Assembly: GCA_030950375.1 (NCBI GenBank)
Contig: JAUZRN010000010.1
Coordinates: 98,549 to 162,548 of the forward strand
From: Rhodothermus sp.
GTDB lineage: Bacteria; Bacteroidota; Rhodothermia; Rhodothermales; Rhodothermaceae
Length of the DNA stretch: 64,000 bases
Direction of reading: 5' to 3'
How positions within the stretch are numbered: position 1 is the first letter of the stretch; each line of letters opens with the position of its first letter. The translations under genes were made by a program, and so were the position numbers. Of the stretch, positions 18,529-27,288 are shown piece after piece. The notes below the pieces were generated by a model that did not search any database, was not told where the DNA came from, and saw only the letters and a program-made list of their open reading frames with translations.

Positions 18529-18553
18529 TTGACTTGTGTGTGTGTGTTATCTT
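18529..18553 (+). promoter_or_regulatory. Candidate promoter with (TG)6 tract as spacer
   Basis: TTGACT (18529-18534), then (TG)6 (18535-18546), then TATCTT (18548-18553), 42 nt before the ATG at 18596. TTG to TATCTT spacing is 16, compared with 20 in the clean Bacteroidota-type promoter before tonB (59169-59199). Gaining two TG units would restore 20. The rest of 18330-18528 holds nothing recognisable. Confidence 0.5.
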
Positions 18554-18595
18554 GCGCAGGAGTTGCTTATCAATCCAGTAAACCCTGATCTCGCC

Positions 18596-18874
18596 ATGAT
18601 CAGCTGGGCTCGCAGGTTACTCCGCATCACGCTGGGCTACGTCATGCTGCATCTCGTTGCTGGTCCGCTAACGGCCTGGGCTCAGCGCAAGCCAGAACAG
18701 GGGTTTCTGGATACGTTGCAGTGTGGCCTTGCCATTGCGGGTACCGTCGTGTTCTTTGTCGGGCTTTTTGCCGTGCCTCCTGCAGGCGCGATAGGATGGA
18801 CATTATATTTAAGTAACGCTGTTCTCGGTCCAACTTCAGTGGGCACCGCATTGGTAACGCAGTGTTTGCTCTAA
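18596..18874 (+). CDS. Small secreted Gly/Ala-rich hydrophobic peptide, candidate ABC-exported peptide
   Basis: 92 aa from ATG at 18596. Residues 1-30 form a signal peptide with a probable cleavage at AWA/Q. The remaining ~63 residues are hydrophobic and rich in Gly and Ala, with two Cys placed 51 residues apart (LQCGLAIAG near the start and VTQCLL at the very end), which could bridge. It overlaps the first permease gene by 13 nt and is followed by a second permease and an ABC ATPase. That arrangement fits a peptide (bacteriocin- or toxin-like) with its transporter or immunity pump. It matches no family I recognise; an accessory membrane subunit is the alternative. Confidence 0.65.
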   Translation: MISWARRLLRITLGYVMLHLVAGPLTAWAQRKPEQGFLDTLQCGLAIAGTVVFFVGLFAVPPAGAIGWTLYLSNAVLGPTSVGTALVTQCLL

Positions 18875-19620
18875 GTCCGTTTCGCTTCTGGCTTCGGCTT
18901 AACTACCGCCTGATCGACCGGGGATGGTCGTTGCTGGGATTTTGGGCATTGGTCGCCCTGAGCGGGATCGGCATTTTTACGCTGGGCTTTATCCTGCCCC
19001 TGTTTCAGAGCATGTATCCCCGGAACGCCGGCAATGCGGCCACCTATACCGTTACCATGCTGTTGTATGGCTACCTGATATTAGTCTACCCTGCTTTTCG
19101 GCTTGTCCGACGAACCGACTGGCACCGGAATGTGCTGTTTCGCTCCCCCCATCATCCGGGCCATGCACTGGCTTTTTTTGTGCTGGAGCCCGGCCTGCTG
19201 ATGCTCGCCGGCTTTTACCTGCTGGGGCTGGCCGTCGGGTTCGTCGCATTTTTCCCGGTGGCGCAGGCGCTGGCAGCCATCGGGCTGACGTTGCTGGCCC
19301 TGATAGGACTGATGGCGCTCCTGTTTGTCGCATGGTATCGGTGGGGAAATCGACTTCAGGGACGTCGCGCATTGCTCCAGCTGGTACTGATAGGCGGCTG
19401 GCTTCTTATTCTGCCGAATACAGCGGCCAACTGGATTCCGGCCGTTCGGACGTTCGTTGCCTGGTTGCTTTCGCTATCTCAGTATGTGCCGTTGCTGGGA
19501 CCCTACGGTGAGGCCATGGCGGCCATGCTGAGCGGTACCCCCGTGCTGACGCCGCTCCTGTGGCTGTTGGGGCATACGGCCGCCATGCTACTGATTGCCT
19601 GGTGGGTCAGCCGGGGATGA
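18862..19620 (+). CDS. ABC-exporter type integral membrane protein (permease 1)
   Basis: 252 aa, GTG start at 18862 overlapping the preceding gene by 13 nt. Six or more hydrophobic segments (for example WALVALSGIGIFTLGFILPL, LLMLAGFYLLGLAVGFVAFF, IGLTLLALIGLMALLFVAWY). No sequence motif of a named family; topology and position before an ABC ATPase suggest the membrane half of an ABC-2-like exporter. Next gene starts 4 nt after its stop. Confidence 0.7.
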   Translation: MFALSPFRFWLRLNYRLIDRGWSLLGFWALVALSGIGIFTLGFILPLFQSMYPRNAGNAATYTVTMLLYGYLILVYPAFRLVRRTDWHRNVLFRSPHHPGHALAFFVLEPGLLMLAGFYLLGLAVGFVAFFPVAQALAAIGLTLLALIGLMALLFVAWYRWGNRLQGRRALLQLVLIGGWLLILPNTAANWIPAVRTFVAWLLSLSQYVPLLGPYGEAMAAMLSGTPVLTPLLWLLGHTAAMLLIAWWVSRG

Positions 19621-19624
19621 AGCC

Positions 19625-20263
19625 ATGCAGGTGCACCGTCTGCTCTTTCGTCTGCATTACCGATATCGACACGGGTGGGCCACCTTCCTGGTCGTGGGAC
19701 TGATGGCGTTGCTGCTCTGGCAGCTTGAGCGCTATGCCCCGGACGCCCATGACACGCTCCGTCTGCTGTATGCCGTGGGCAGCAGTATGGTGCTGATCGG
19801 GCCTTTCTTCCAGTGGTTTGTCGACGATCGCGAATGGCTCTGCTATCGACTCTGGGGCCTCGATCTGGCCGAGCTGTTCCGTCGCAAAAGCCGGGTCCTG
19901 GTCCATCAACAGGGTCTGCTGGCGCTGGCCGTGCTGGCATGCTGGATCATCCTGCATCCGATCACCTGGCGCGATGATCTGCTTCGGCTGACTGCGCTGG
20001 CGCTTGTTGCTTTCGCCAGCGGCCTCGCCATCGGACTGGCCGTTTATCCGAGCGTCCGCCGCTGGGGATCGGAAGCCCCCATCGTGACCGCTTTCATCGG
20101 CGGTGGAGCCCAGCTCCTCGCCCTGGGAATGGCGCTGCTGGGATACCTGCTCCCGCTGCTGGTACCGCTGCAGTTGCTTGCCCTGTGGCGCTACAGTCGC
20201 CCGTTGTTTTCCCGAACCGCCTGTGCGCTGGATCAGATAGAACTGTTCGTCGAACGCCCATGA
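19625..20263 (+). CDS. ABC-exporter type integral membrane protein (permease 2)
   Basis: 212 aa from ATG at 19625 (MQVHRLLFRLHYRYRHGWAT). About six hydrophobic segments, including FLVVGLMALLLWQL and LLALGMALLGYLLPLLVPLQ. It shares the N-terminal pattern RL-x-[YF]-R-x2-[DH]-R/G-W with permease 1 (LNYRLIDRGWSLL against LHYRYRHGWATFL), suggesting distant paralogy and a heterodimeric membrane unit. Its stop overlaps the ATPase start (ATGA). Confidence 0.7.
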   Translation: MQVHRLLFRLHYRYRHGWATFLVVGLMALLLWQLERYAPDAHDTLRLLYAVGSSMVLIGPFFQWFVDDREWLCYRLWGLDLAELFRRKSRVLVHQQGLLALAVLACWIILHPITWRDDLLRLTALALVAFASGLAIGLAVYPSVRRWGSEAPIVTAFIGGGAQLLALGMALLGYLLPLLVPLQLLALWRYSRPLFSRTACALDQIELFVERP

Positions 20264-21006
20264 GAGCGATCGCGCTGGAGGTTCAGCATTGCGCCAAGCG
20301 CTTTCGCAGCCGCAAAGGTCGCGTCCAGGCGCTTCAGGAGGTAACCTTTCAAGTCCCGGCAGGCGCCCAATGCGGCCTGCTGGGACCGAACGGAGCCGGA
20401 AAAAGCACGCTGATCCGCATCCTGGCCAACGTGCTCAAGCCGGATGCCGGCCAGATTACGGTGCTGGGCTATCCTCTTCGCTGGGGGCAGCATGCCTATA
20501 AACGCCAGGTGGGCTTCATGCTCGGAGACCTGGGACTGATGGAACGTCTCACCGGCCGCGAACAGCTCGAACTGGCAGCGCAGCTCTACGGTCTCCCCCC
20601 GGACCAGGCCGCTGCCCGCATCGAAACGCTGACCTGTCCCTTCGAAGTGGCTACGGCGCTCGATCGCTGGATTGAAACTTATTCGAATGGTATGCGGCGC
20701 CAGCTGGCCTTCCTGCTGGCACTGCTACATCGGCCACGGTTGATCGTGCTGGACGAGCCTTTCGAAGCCATGGACGCGCAGGCGATCGAGACAGCCATCG
20801 ACCTGCTGCGTGCGCATAACCGTGAGGGCGCCACACTGCTGATCAGTTCGCATCGTCTCGATAAGCTTGAGCCCCTGTGCGACTACCTGGTGGTGCTACA
20901 TCGGGGGCGCGTGCGCTTTGCCGGTCCGATCGCCACCTTTCGCGATCATCTGCCGGCGGACGACACGCTGGAAGCCGCTTATCTGCGCTGGCTACGGACC
21001 GTCTGA
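20260..21006 (+). CDS. ABC transporter ATP-binding protein
   Basis: 248 aa from ATG at 20260, coupled to permease 2 by ATGA. Walker A is GLLGPNGAGKSTLIRIL, signature motif is the variant YSNGMRRQLAFLLAL, Walker B is LIVLDEPFEAMD, and the H-loop is in LISSHRLDKLEP. The YSNGM signature is that of ABC-2/NatA/BcrA-like exporters used for peptides and drugs. It completes a peptide-permease-permease-ATPase operon. Confidence 0.9.
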   Translation: MRAIALEVQHCAKRFRSRKGRVQALQEVTFQVPAGAQCGLLGPNGAGKSTLIRILANVLKPDAGQITVLGYPLRWGQHAYKRQVGFMLGDLGLMERLTGREQLELAAQLYGLPPDQAAARIETLTCPFEVATALDRWIETYSNGMRRQLAFLLALLHRPRLIVLDEPFEAMDAQAIETAIDLLRAHNREGATLLISSHRLDKLEPLCDYLVVLHRGRVRFAGPIATFRDHLPADDTLEAAYLRWLRTV

Positions 21007-21016
21007 ACGTTCTGGC

Positions 21017-21523
21017 CTACTCCTCATACTCCTCGGCTGCTTCTTCACCACGCCCCGGAACGGTTGGTGAAGAGCGCGCACTTTCCTGAAGCACGGTGCC
21101 CGTAACCTCTGGATGGCTGATGCGACCGCCCAGGTTGGCGGCATACCCTACGAAACCCAGCGTCACCACAGCCAGCACAAACAGCGCCGTACGCCAGGCC
21201 GGCGCCACCGAGCCACGCCGCAGCAGCGTGCCCAGTGAAAGCACGCCTAACGCAATCGTCAGATAGGCCGCCAGGGAGCCACGCTCCTCATGGGCCTCCA
21301 GGGCTGCTTCGGAGCGGCCCAGGGTTTCCACCAGCTCTTCAGCTGCCTCGCCGGTGAAATAGGTGGCTGCGGCGCCCAGCGCAGCCAGCACAAACAGCAT
21401 CAGCGCCACGCGCACGACCGTTTCCTCCCGTCGCCAGGCTCCGTACACTCCAACCAGCAATCCCAGCAGCACCGCAAACAGCGGTAGATGGTTTATCAGT
21501 AGGTGTAAATGGGCTGCATTCAT
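21017..21523 (-). CDS. DUF2231-like membrane protein
   Basis: 168 aa. The N-terminal HLHLLINHLPLFAVLLGLLV pattern with conserved His residues in the first helix is typical of DUF2231-like proteins. Four hydrophobic segments are followed by a polar, acidic C-terminal tail (GRGEEAAEEYEE). It lies 7 nt downstream of the TolC-like gene, so it belongs to the metal-efflux operon. The His-rich helix might bind heme or metal; this is inference. It is convergent with the ABC ATPase gene. Confidence 0.7.
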   Translation of the reverse strand: MNAAHLHLLINHLPLFAVLLGLLVGVYGAWRREETVVRVALMLFVLAALGAAATYFTGEAAEELVETLGRSEAALEAHEERGSLAAYLTIALGVLSLGTLLRRGSVAPAWRTALFVLAVVTLGFVGYAANLGGRISHPEVTGTVLQESARSSPTVPGRGEEAAEEYEE

Positions 21524-21530
21524 GGCAATA

Positions 21531-22775
21531 TCATTTTCTTTTAAGGAACGTTAATTCGCGACCCAGAAACTGTTCTAAAGCAATCAATTGTCGATAATAG
21601 TCGCGGAGCGCCTCGTAATAGCGTTGTTCGCTTTCTAAAACGAGCCGTTGGGCATCGAGCAGTTCAATCAGGCTGACTTCGCCCAATCGGTATCCCTGCT
21701 GCAGTCGGACAAGGAGCTCGTGTGATCGTTCACGTACCTGGTGCGCATAGCGTTCTACTATGATGCGGGCCGCTTCATAGCCGTGCCAGGCCTGTTCGGC
21801 CTGCTGCTTGAGCTGAAGTTGGAGATCAGCCAGCTCCCACTGTCGCACTTCGTAGCGCGCACGGGCTTCGCGCACGCGTCCCCGATATCCCGGCAGAAAA
21901 GCCAGAGGAAGCGAAAATCCGAGTTGGAAGCCAACAAATCGATATCCGTCACCATAATTCTGAGGATAGATATCCAGCTGCAACTGGGGCAGTAACGAAG
22001 CGCGGGCCTGTCGAACCACAGCACGCGCTACCTGCACCTGGACCTGTTGGCGCTGTAGCTCAGGAAGCTGGTCCAGTCGGGCAAGCACCTCCTCTTGGGG
22101 GATGACGACGGGAACGTACACGAGGGTATCAGGAAAGACAATATCGTAGCGTTGCGCTTCGGGATCAAGTCCAATGGCTCGAAAAAGCGCATAGCGCGTC
22201 TGTAGAAAATCACGCTGCGCAGCTTCCAGTCGGGACCGTGCATCGGCCAGCTGGATTTCTGTACGCGCCACCTCCAGATCTGTCGCCAGTCCGGCTGCCA
22301 TACGTGCACGAGCGGCTGCCTGGAGCTGTTCGAGCAGTACAACTTCCTCCTGTCGCAAATGCACCAGCTCCTGCGCATAGAGCACTTCGGTATATGCCCG
22401 CTTCACTTCGGCACGGATACGGATGGCCATCGCCTCCAGTTCGGCCTCCAGTGCCTGGAATTCCAGATGACGGGCTTGCAGGCGATAATAGGTAACCAGC
22501 GGAAAATCAAAACGTTGTACCAATGTCCACCGTTGCTCAACAAAAGGCTGTCCGCTGCCAATACCTTCGCGCAAAAAATAGAGCTGTGGATTTTCAATGC
22601 CATACGCCTGGAGTTTGCGTCCACGTAAGGCCTCCTGCCGAGCACGGAGAGCCAGCAGCTGTGGATGATGGGTCAGCGCCAACTTCAGGGCCGCCTGAAT
22701 GTCCAGCGTATCTGGTGCGATGGAGGTGCCAGGATGGCCCAGTAGTAGCCCCAAGCCAAACAACCAGACCAGCAT
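21531..22775 (-). CDS. czcC: TolC-family outer-membrane efflux protein (CzcC-like)
   Basis: 414 aa with an N-terminal signal (LVWLFGLGLLLGHPGTSIA) and long amphipathic helices rich in Ala, Gln, Glu and Arg, the TolC/OEP fold. Repeated segments such as ARMAAGLATDLEVARTEIQL and LVRLQQGYRLGEVSLIELLD are the hallmark OEP half-repeats. It should form the outer-membrane duct of the tripartite pump with the CzcA and CzcB-like products encoded just upstream; the gap to czcA is 12 nt. Confidence 0.88.
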   Translation of the reverse strand: MLVWLFGLGLLLGHPGTSIAPDTLDIQAALKLALTHHPQLLALRARQEALRGRKLQAYGIENPQLYFLREGIGSGQPFVEQRWTLVQRFDFPLVTYYRLQARHLEFQALEAELEAMAIRIRAEVKRAYTEVLYAQELVHLRQEEVVLLEQLQAAARARMAAGLATDLEVARTEIQLADARSRLEAAQRDFLQTRYALFRAIGLDPEAQRYDIVFPDTLVYVPVVIPQEEVLARLDQLPELQRQQVQVQVARAVVRQARASLLPQLQLDIYPQNYGDGYRFVGFQLGFSLPLAFLPGYRGRVREARARYEVRQWELADLQLQLKQQAEQAWHGYEAARIIVERYAHQVRERSHELLVRLQQGYRLGEVSLIELLDAQRLVLESEQRYYEALRDYYRQLIALEQFLGRELTFLKRK

Positions 22776-22787
22776 CGTTCTTTTCGG

Positions 22788-25700
22788 TTATGTCTGAGTG
22801 TGTGCAGTGGAAACGGGCTGATCCATCTGGCCGTCCTCTTCCCATTCGGGTTCTGGGCCCCGAGGTAGCTGATCATCGCGCTCCAGCCAGTCATAGATAG
22901 TGGGCAATACGCGCAGTGTGAGCAGGGTGGCCGTAATCAGCCCCCCGATCACAACAGTCGCCAGTGGCCGTTGCACTTCTGAGCCTGGCCCCGTGTTGAA
23001 GGCCATAGGCACAAAGCCCAGACTGGCCACCAGTGCTGTCATCAGTACAGGTCGTAAGCGGTCGGTAGCTCCTTGCAGCACTGCCTCGCGTACGGTCAAT
23101 CCCTGACGTCGTAGTGCGTTCAGATGATCAATCAGCACCACCCCATTGAGCACCGCTACCCCGAAGAGGGCAATGAATCCGACAGCTGCCGAGATCGACA
23201 GATACATGCCACGCAGCCACAGTGCAAACACACCGCCGGCCAATGCCATTGGCAGTACTGAAAGAATCATCAACGGATAGCGCATTTGGCCAAACATCAG
23301 GTAAAGTAACCCGATGATAATCAGCAGGGCCAGAGGAACAGCTATGTACAGGTGGCGCATGGCCCGTTGCTGATTTTCGAATGTGCCGCCGTACTCCAGG
23401 AAAACCCCGGGTGGCAACGGTACCTGCCTTTCGATAGCCTGCTTGAGGTTCGACACATAGGTGCCCGTGTCAATGTCTTTGATGTTGATGCCCACCACCA
23501 GTCGGCGCCAGCCGTTTTCGCGCGCAATCTCACGGGGGCCTTCTTCAGCTCGAATATGAGCGACTCGCCGGAGCGGAATCGTGCCGCCCCCGGGCAACGC
23601 AACCGGTGCCTCCATGATTGCTTCGAAGTTGTTCCGATACGCTTCCGGAAAGCGTACGACGATCCCAAATCGCCGCTGCCCCTCGAAGACCTGTCCCGCC
23701 GGAGCACCGCCCAGTCCTGCCTCGATCACCTGTTGCACATCTTCGACGTTCAGCCCAAAGGCGGCAATGGCTTCGCGATCGACTTCAATATTCAGATAGG
23801 GTTGTCCGGCGAACTTTTCCACATAGAAATTGTCCGTACCGGGTAGATCGGGCAAAAGACGGGCGATACGCGTCGCTATGGCTGCCAGCGTGTCGAGATC
23901 TTCGCCGTAGAGTTTGACAGCAATATCGCTTTTGACGCCCGAAGTCAGCTCATCGACACGCATTGCAATGGGTTGCGTGAAATTGTAGGCCAGCCCCGGT
24001 TCGGTTTCGAGAAATGGACGGATCTGTTCAATAATCTTTTCCTTGGTCATACCCGGCCGCCACTGATCCCTCGGCTTCAGTATGATCCATACATCGGTCT
24101 GGTGCACGCCCATCCAGTCGTTGGCCAGATCGCTGCGGCCAGTTTTGGGCACGACAGTCTGAATTTCCGGGATATGTCGGAGGAGTTGCCCGGCCAGCCA
24201 GTTGGCATTCTCTACCGAGGTTTCGAGCGTAACGCTCGGCATACGCACCTCTTCTATCAGGATCGAGCCTTCATCCAGTTCTGGTAGAAACTCTGTACCC
24301 AGAAACGGCAGCAATGCCAGCGCTACACCAAACACCAGCAGCGCAATGGCCAGCGTTGTCTTACGACGATCCAGGCTCTTTTCCAGAAAGCGTCGGTACC
24401 GGGGCCGCAACCAGTCCATCAAGTAATTACGTCGGAGGCGCACACCTTTGCGGAATACCAGGGTGGCGATAGCGGGTACATAAACCAGAGCCAGCAGCAG
24501 CGAGCCAAACACGGCCGAGGCCACCGTGATAGCCATCGGGCGATAGAGTATACCTTCCATCCCCCGAAACGTAGCAATCGGCACATACACCATCAGGATG
24601 ATCAGTACCCCGAAAAAGATCGGACGGGCCACTTCATGTGCTGCCTGACGTAGTAGAACCAATCGTTTCCGACCACGCTGATCCTTTTCGAGTCGGTGCA
24701 CCATGTGCTCGACCATCACGACCGAACCATCGACAATCATCCCAAAGTCGATGGCGCCCAGACTCATCAGGTTCGCCGCCAATCCGAAAGCCCGCATGCC
24801 AATAAAGGCAAACAGCATCGATAGCGGGATCACCGAAGCGACGATCAGCGCACCTTTGATTTCGCCCAGCAATAGCAGCAATATCGCAATGACCAGAAAG
24901 CCGCCTTCCAGCAGGTTCTCCTTGATCGTGCCTGTGGTGCGTTCGATTAGGTCCGACTGATCATAAAACTTTTCAATACGAACACCGGGTGGTAGCCGTG
25001 GATTGATCTCGGCGATTTTCGCTTCAACCCGCTGAATAACTTCACGGCCATTTTCGCCGCGCAGCATCATAACGATACCGGTAACGACCTCTCCCTTGCC
25101 GTCCTGGGTGACGGCTCCCTGGCGGATCTGTCGCCCTATCCGAACGGTTGCCACATCACGGAGATAGATAGGACGCGCCCCCCGCCGCGCCACGATTATG
25201 CGTTCAAGATCGTCCGTGCCGCGAATCTGCCCGAAACCACGAATGATATACTGTTCCTGATTGTGCTCCAGGTAATTGCCTCCCGAAACCCTGTTGTTGC
25301 GCTCAATGGCGTCGATGACATGCCGCAGGCTCAACCGCAACGCTCGCAGTTGCTCTGGATTGACCAGGACTTCGTACTGTTTGACGAACCCCCCAAAGCT
25401 GTTGACTTCAGTTACCCCGGGCACTGCCCGAAGCTGCGGCGCGATGATCCAGTCCTGAATTTCGCGTAATTCGGTGAGCGAGTAGCCATCGCCGCGGACG
25501 ACATACTGGTAGATCTCACCGAGTGCGGTTGAGATAGGTCCCAGTTGGGGTGGGGAGACGTCGGGTGGCAGCTGATCGCGTACGTCCTGCAGACGCTGGG
25601 CAACAAGCTGACGGGCGAAGTAAATGTCGGTACCTTCTTCAAACTCGATCGTGACAGCCGACAGGCCGAACTGGCTGATTGAACGCACCTCTTTGACCCG

Positions 25701-25931
25701 CGGCAGCCCCGTCATCGCTGTCTCGATGGGAAAGCTGACAAGCTGCTCGACGTCGTAGGGCGAATAGCGGCCGGCCTTGGTAATGACAAGTACTTGAACG
25801 GGCGTAACATCGGGGAGCGAGTTGATTGGAATGCGCTGCAGAGCCACAATCCCCCCAAAGGCCATCAGGACTACCAGACTCAGCGCCACAAAGCGCTGCC
25901 GGAGGCTGAAGTCGATCAGACGATGCAGCAT
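22788..25931 (-). CDS. czcA: Heavy-metal efflux RND transporter (CzcA-like)
   Basis: 1047 aa, typical HME-RND length. It starts MLHRLIDFSLRQRFVALSLV and shows the RND repeats with twelve predicted helices. The TM4 motif reads AIDFGMIVDGSVVMVEH, the DFGxIVDGxVxxxE pattern of divalent-cation (Co/Zn/Cd/Ni) pumps; Cu/Ag pumps have a different motif. It uses proton motive force to move metal ions from periplasm or cytoplasm to the outside through the TolC-like partner. Middle gene of a three-gene operon. Confidence 0.93.
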   Translation of the reverse strand: MLHRLIDFSLRQRFVALSLVVLMAFGGIVALQRIPINSLPDVTPVQVLVITKAGRYSPYDVEQLVSFPIETAMTGLPRVKEVRSISQFGLSAVTIEFEEGTDIYFARQLVAQRLQDVRDQLPPDVSPPQLGPISTALGEIYQYVVRGDGYSLTELREIQDWIIAPQLRAVPGVTEVNSFGGFVKQYEVLVNPEQLRALRLSLRHVIDAIERNNRVSGGNYLEHNQEQYIIRGFGQIRGTDDLERIIVARRGARPIYLRDVATVRIGRQIRQGAVTQDGKGEVVTGIVMMLRGENGREVIQRVEAKIAEINPRLPPGVRIEKFYDQSDLIERTTGTIKENLLEGGFLVIAILLLLLGEIKGALIVASVIPLSMLFAFIGMRAFGLAANLMSLGAIDFGMIVDGSVVMVEHMVHRLEKDQRGRKRLVLLRQAAHEVARPIFFGVLIILMVYVPIATFRGMEGILYRPMAITVASAVFGSLLLALVYVPAIATLVFRKGVRLRRNYLMDWLRPRYRRFLEKSLDRRKTTLAIALLVFGVALALLPFLGTEFLPELDEGSILIEEVRMPSVTLETSVENANWLAGQLLRHIPEIQTVVPKTGRSDLANDWMGVHQTDVWIILKPRDQWRPGMTKEKIIEQIRPFLETEPGLAYNFTQPIAMRVDELTSGVKSDIAVKLYGEDLDTLAAIATRIARLLPDLPGTDNFYVEKFAGQPYLNIEVDREAIAAFGLNVEDVQQVIEAGLGGAPAGQVFEGQRRFGIVVRFPEAYRNNFEAIMEAPVALPGGGTIPLRRVAHIRAEEGPREIARENGWRRLVVGINIKDIDTGTYVSNLKQAIERQVPLPPGVFLEYGGTFENQQRAMRHLYIAVPLALLIIIGLLYLMFGQMRYPLMILSVLPMALAGGVFALWLRGMYLSISAAVGFIALFGVAVLNGVVLIDHLNALRRQGLTVREAVLQGATDRLRPVLMTALVASLGFVPMAFNTGPGSEVQRPLATVVIGGLITATLLTLRVLPTIYDWLERDDQLPRGPEPEWEEDGQMDQPVSTAHTQT

Positions 25932-25934
25932 GGC

Positions 25935-27116
25935 TCACTCCTCGGCAAATTCAGCATAGCGCATCAGCGCTTTCAGGCTGAAGACAGGATGGGTAACTAC
26001 CGGCTCGCCTTCACGGACGCCATCGACCAACAGGGCCTGCTCGGCGTCGGTGCGCCAGACCGTCACAGGCCGCACTTCGTAGGTGTCCGGCGCTCGTTGC
26101 ACAAAGACGATAGCCTGCGGACCATCGTAAGTCAGTGCGCTAAGGGGTACCACGTAGACCGGCCGTGGTGTATGTAGCCGAAGCCACAGCCGAACATTCT
26201 GGCCCGGCCGTGGCCAACCCTGATGGGTATCGGCCAGAATATTGACCACCACCGCCCGGTTTTCCGGATCAAGGGCCGGGTTGATCGTGTGAACCTGTGC
26301 CTGAAGGATCAGAGAATCGGGCACCTGAAGCACCAGCGTGACGGAGTCGCCCGACCGCAGGCCCAACGCGTCGTCAGGTGCCAGAAATCCTCGAATATGC
26401 ACACGTGATGGATCGACCACGGTCATCAATGTCTGGTGCGCGCTGACCGCCTGGCCCAGTTCCACCTGATGCTGATCTATGTAGCCATCAATAGGTGCCC
26501 GCAATGGAAGCAACGGACGTTCCTGCCGCCCCAGCTGCTGCGCTGCTTCGGGCGTAATCCCCAGCGCTCGTAGTCGCACCTCGGCTGCCTGGCGACGCGC
26601 TTGCGCCCGCAGGTAATCCGCTTCGGTCTGGTCGAGCGTGCTCTGTGGCGTCAACTGAGCAGCCACCAGTTGCCGCAACCGGGCTACGTGCCGCTCCAGA
26701 TAAGCTTCTTCAGCCTGGGCCTGCAAAAAATCGGACACCAGCTGGGCAAACGACAGGCTTTCCAGTTCAAGCAATACCTGACCGCGCTGCACGCGCTCGC
26801 CTTCGTAGACATACAGGCGAATCACCCGGCCGTCAATCGGCGTGGCTACCTGCGCCATCAGTCCGGGTGCTGGATAGACTTCACCCGGAATACTTACCGT
26901 GTAAGCAGCCTGCTGGTAACGGACCGGGGCCACCTGCACCTGCAACATGCGCTGCTGCACCGAGTCCAGATGCACGATGCGCAAAGCTGCCGAATCGGTA
27001 ACCGATTGCAACGAAGGCGGCACGCCGATCGCTTCGGGCAGCAACGCTTCGATGGGCGCCCTGCGACAGGCACTCAGCCCCAGCACGATAAATAACGTCA
27101 GCGTAATGTGGCGCAT
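25935..27116 (-). CDS. czcB: Efflux RND periplasmic adaptor (CzcB/CusB-like) lipoprotein
   Basis: 393 aa. The N-terminus has a lipobox (LFIVLGLSACRR), so it is probably anchored to a membrane by Cys16. Next come barrel-sandwich halves around VATPIDGRVIRLYVYEGERV and LRAPIDGYIDQHQVELGQAV, separated by an alpha-hairpin (residues ~130-175), then beta-barrel and membrane-proximal domains. First gene of the czcBAC operon, 3 nt upstream of czcA, divergent from the two-component system. No N-terminal His-rich metal-binding extension is present. Confidence 0.9.
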   Translation of the reverse strand: MRHITLTLFIVLGLSACRRAPIEALLPEAIGVPPSLQSVTDSAALRIVHLDSVQQRMLQVQVAPVRYQQAAYTVSIPGEVYPAPGLMAQVATPIDGRVIRLYVYEGERVQRGQVLLELESLSFAQLVSDFLQAQAEEAYLERHVARLRQLVAAQLTPQSTLDQTEADYLRAQARRQAAEVRLRALGITPEAAQQLGRQERPLLPLRAPIDGYIDQHQVELGQAVSAHQTLMTVVDPSRVHIRGFLAPDDALGLRSGDSVTLVLQVPDSLILQAQVHTINPALDPENRAVVVNILADTHQGWPRPGQNVRLWLRLHTPRPVYVVPLSALTYDGPQAIVFVQRAPDTYEVRPVTVWRTDAEQALLVDGVREGEPVVTHPVFSLKALMRYAEFAEE

Positions 27117-27181
27117 TGATACCGCTGCGTCTCGGAGAAACGAGTTTCGCCTATATTATCGCAGCAAAAGCCTGTTCAGTT

Positions 27182-27221
27182 CTTAGAAAAGGCTTAAAGA
27201 ATATTAAGTCTTCTCTTAAAA
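27182..27221. promoter_or_regulatory. Phased CTTA repeats, candidate response-regulator operator
   Basis: In the 172-nt spacer between czcB and the response-regulator gene, CTTAGAA (27182), CTTAAAG (27193) and CTTAAAA (27214) are spaced 11 and 21 nt apart, one and two helical turns. An opposing TTAAG at 27204-27208 makes dyads with its neighbours. OmpR/CopR/CzcR-type regulators bind such phased repeats between the divergent operons they control. Binding is inferred. Confidence 0.5.
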
Positions 27222-27288
27222 GCGAGGAACGAGAGACGTCCAGAACCAACATGTAGCGTATAAGCTTCAAAAAGACGATGCGAATGGG

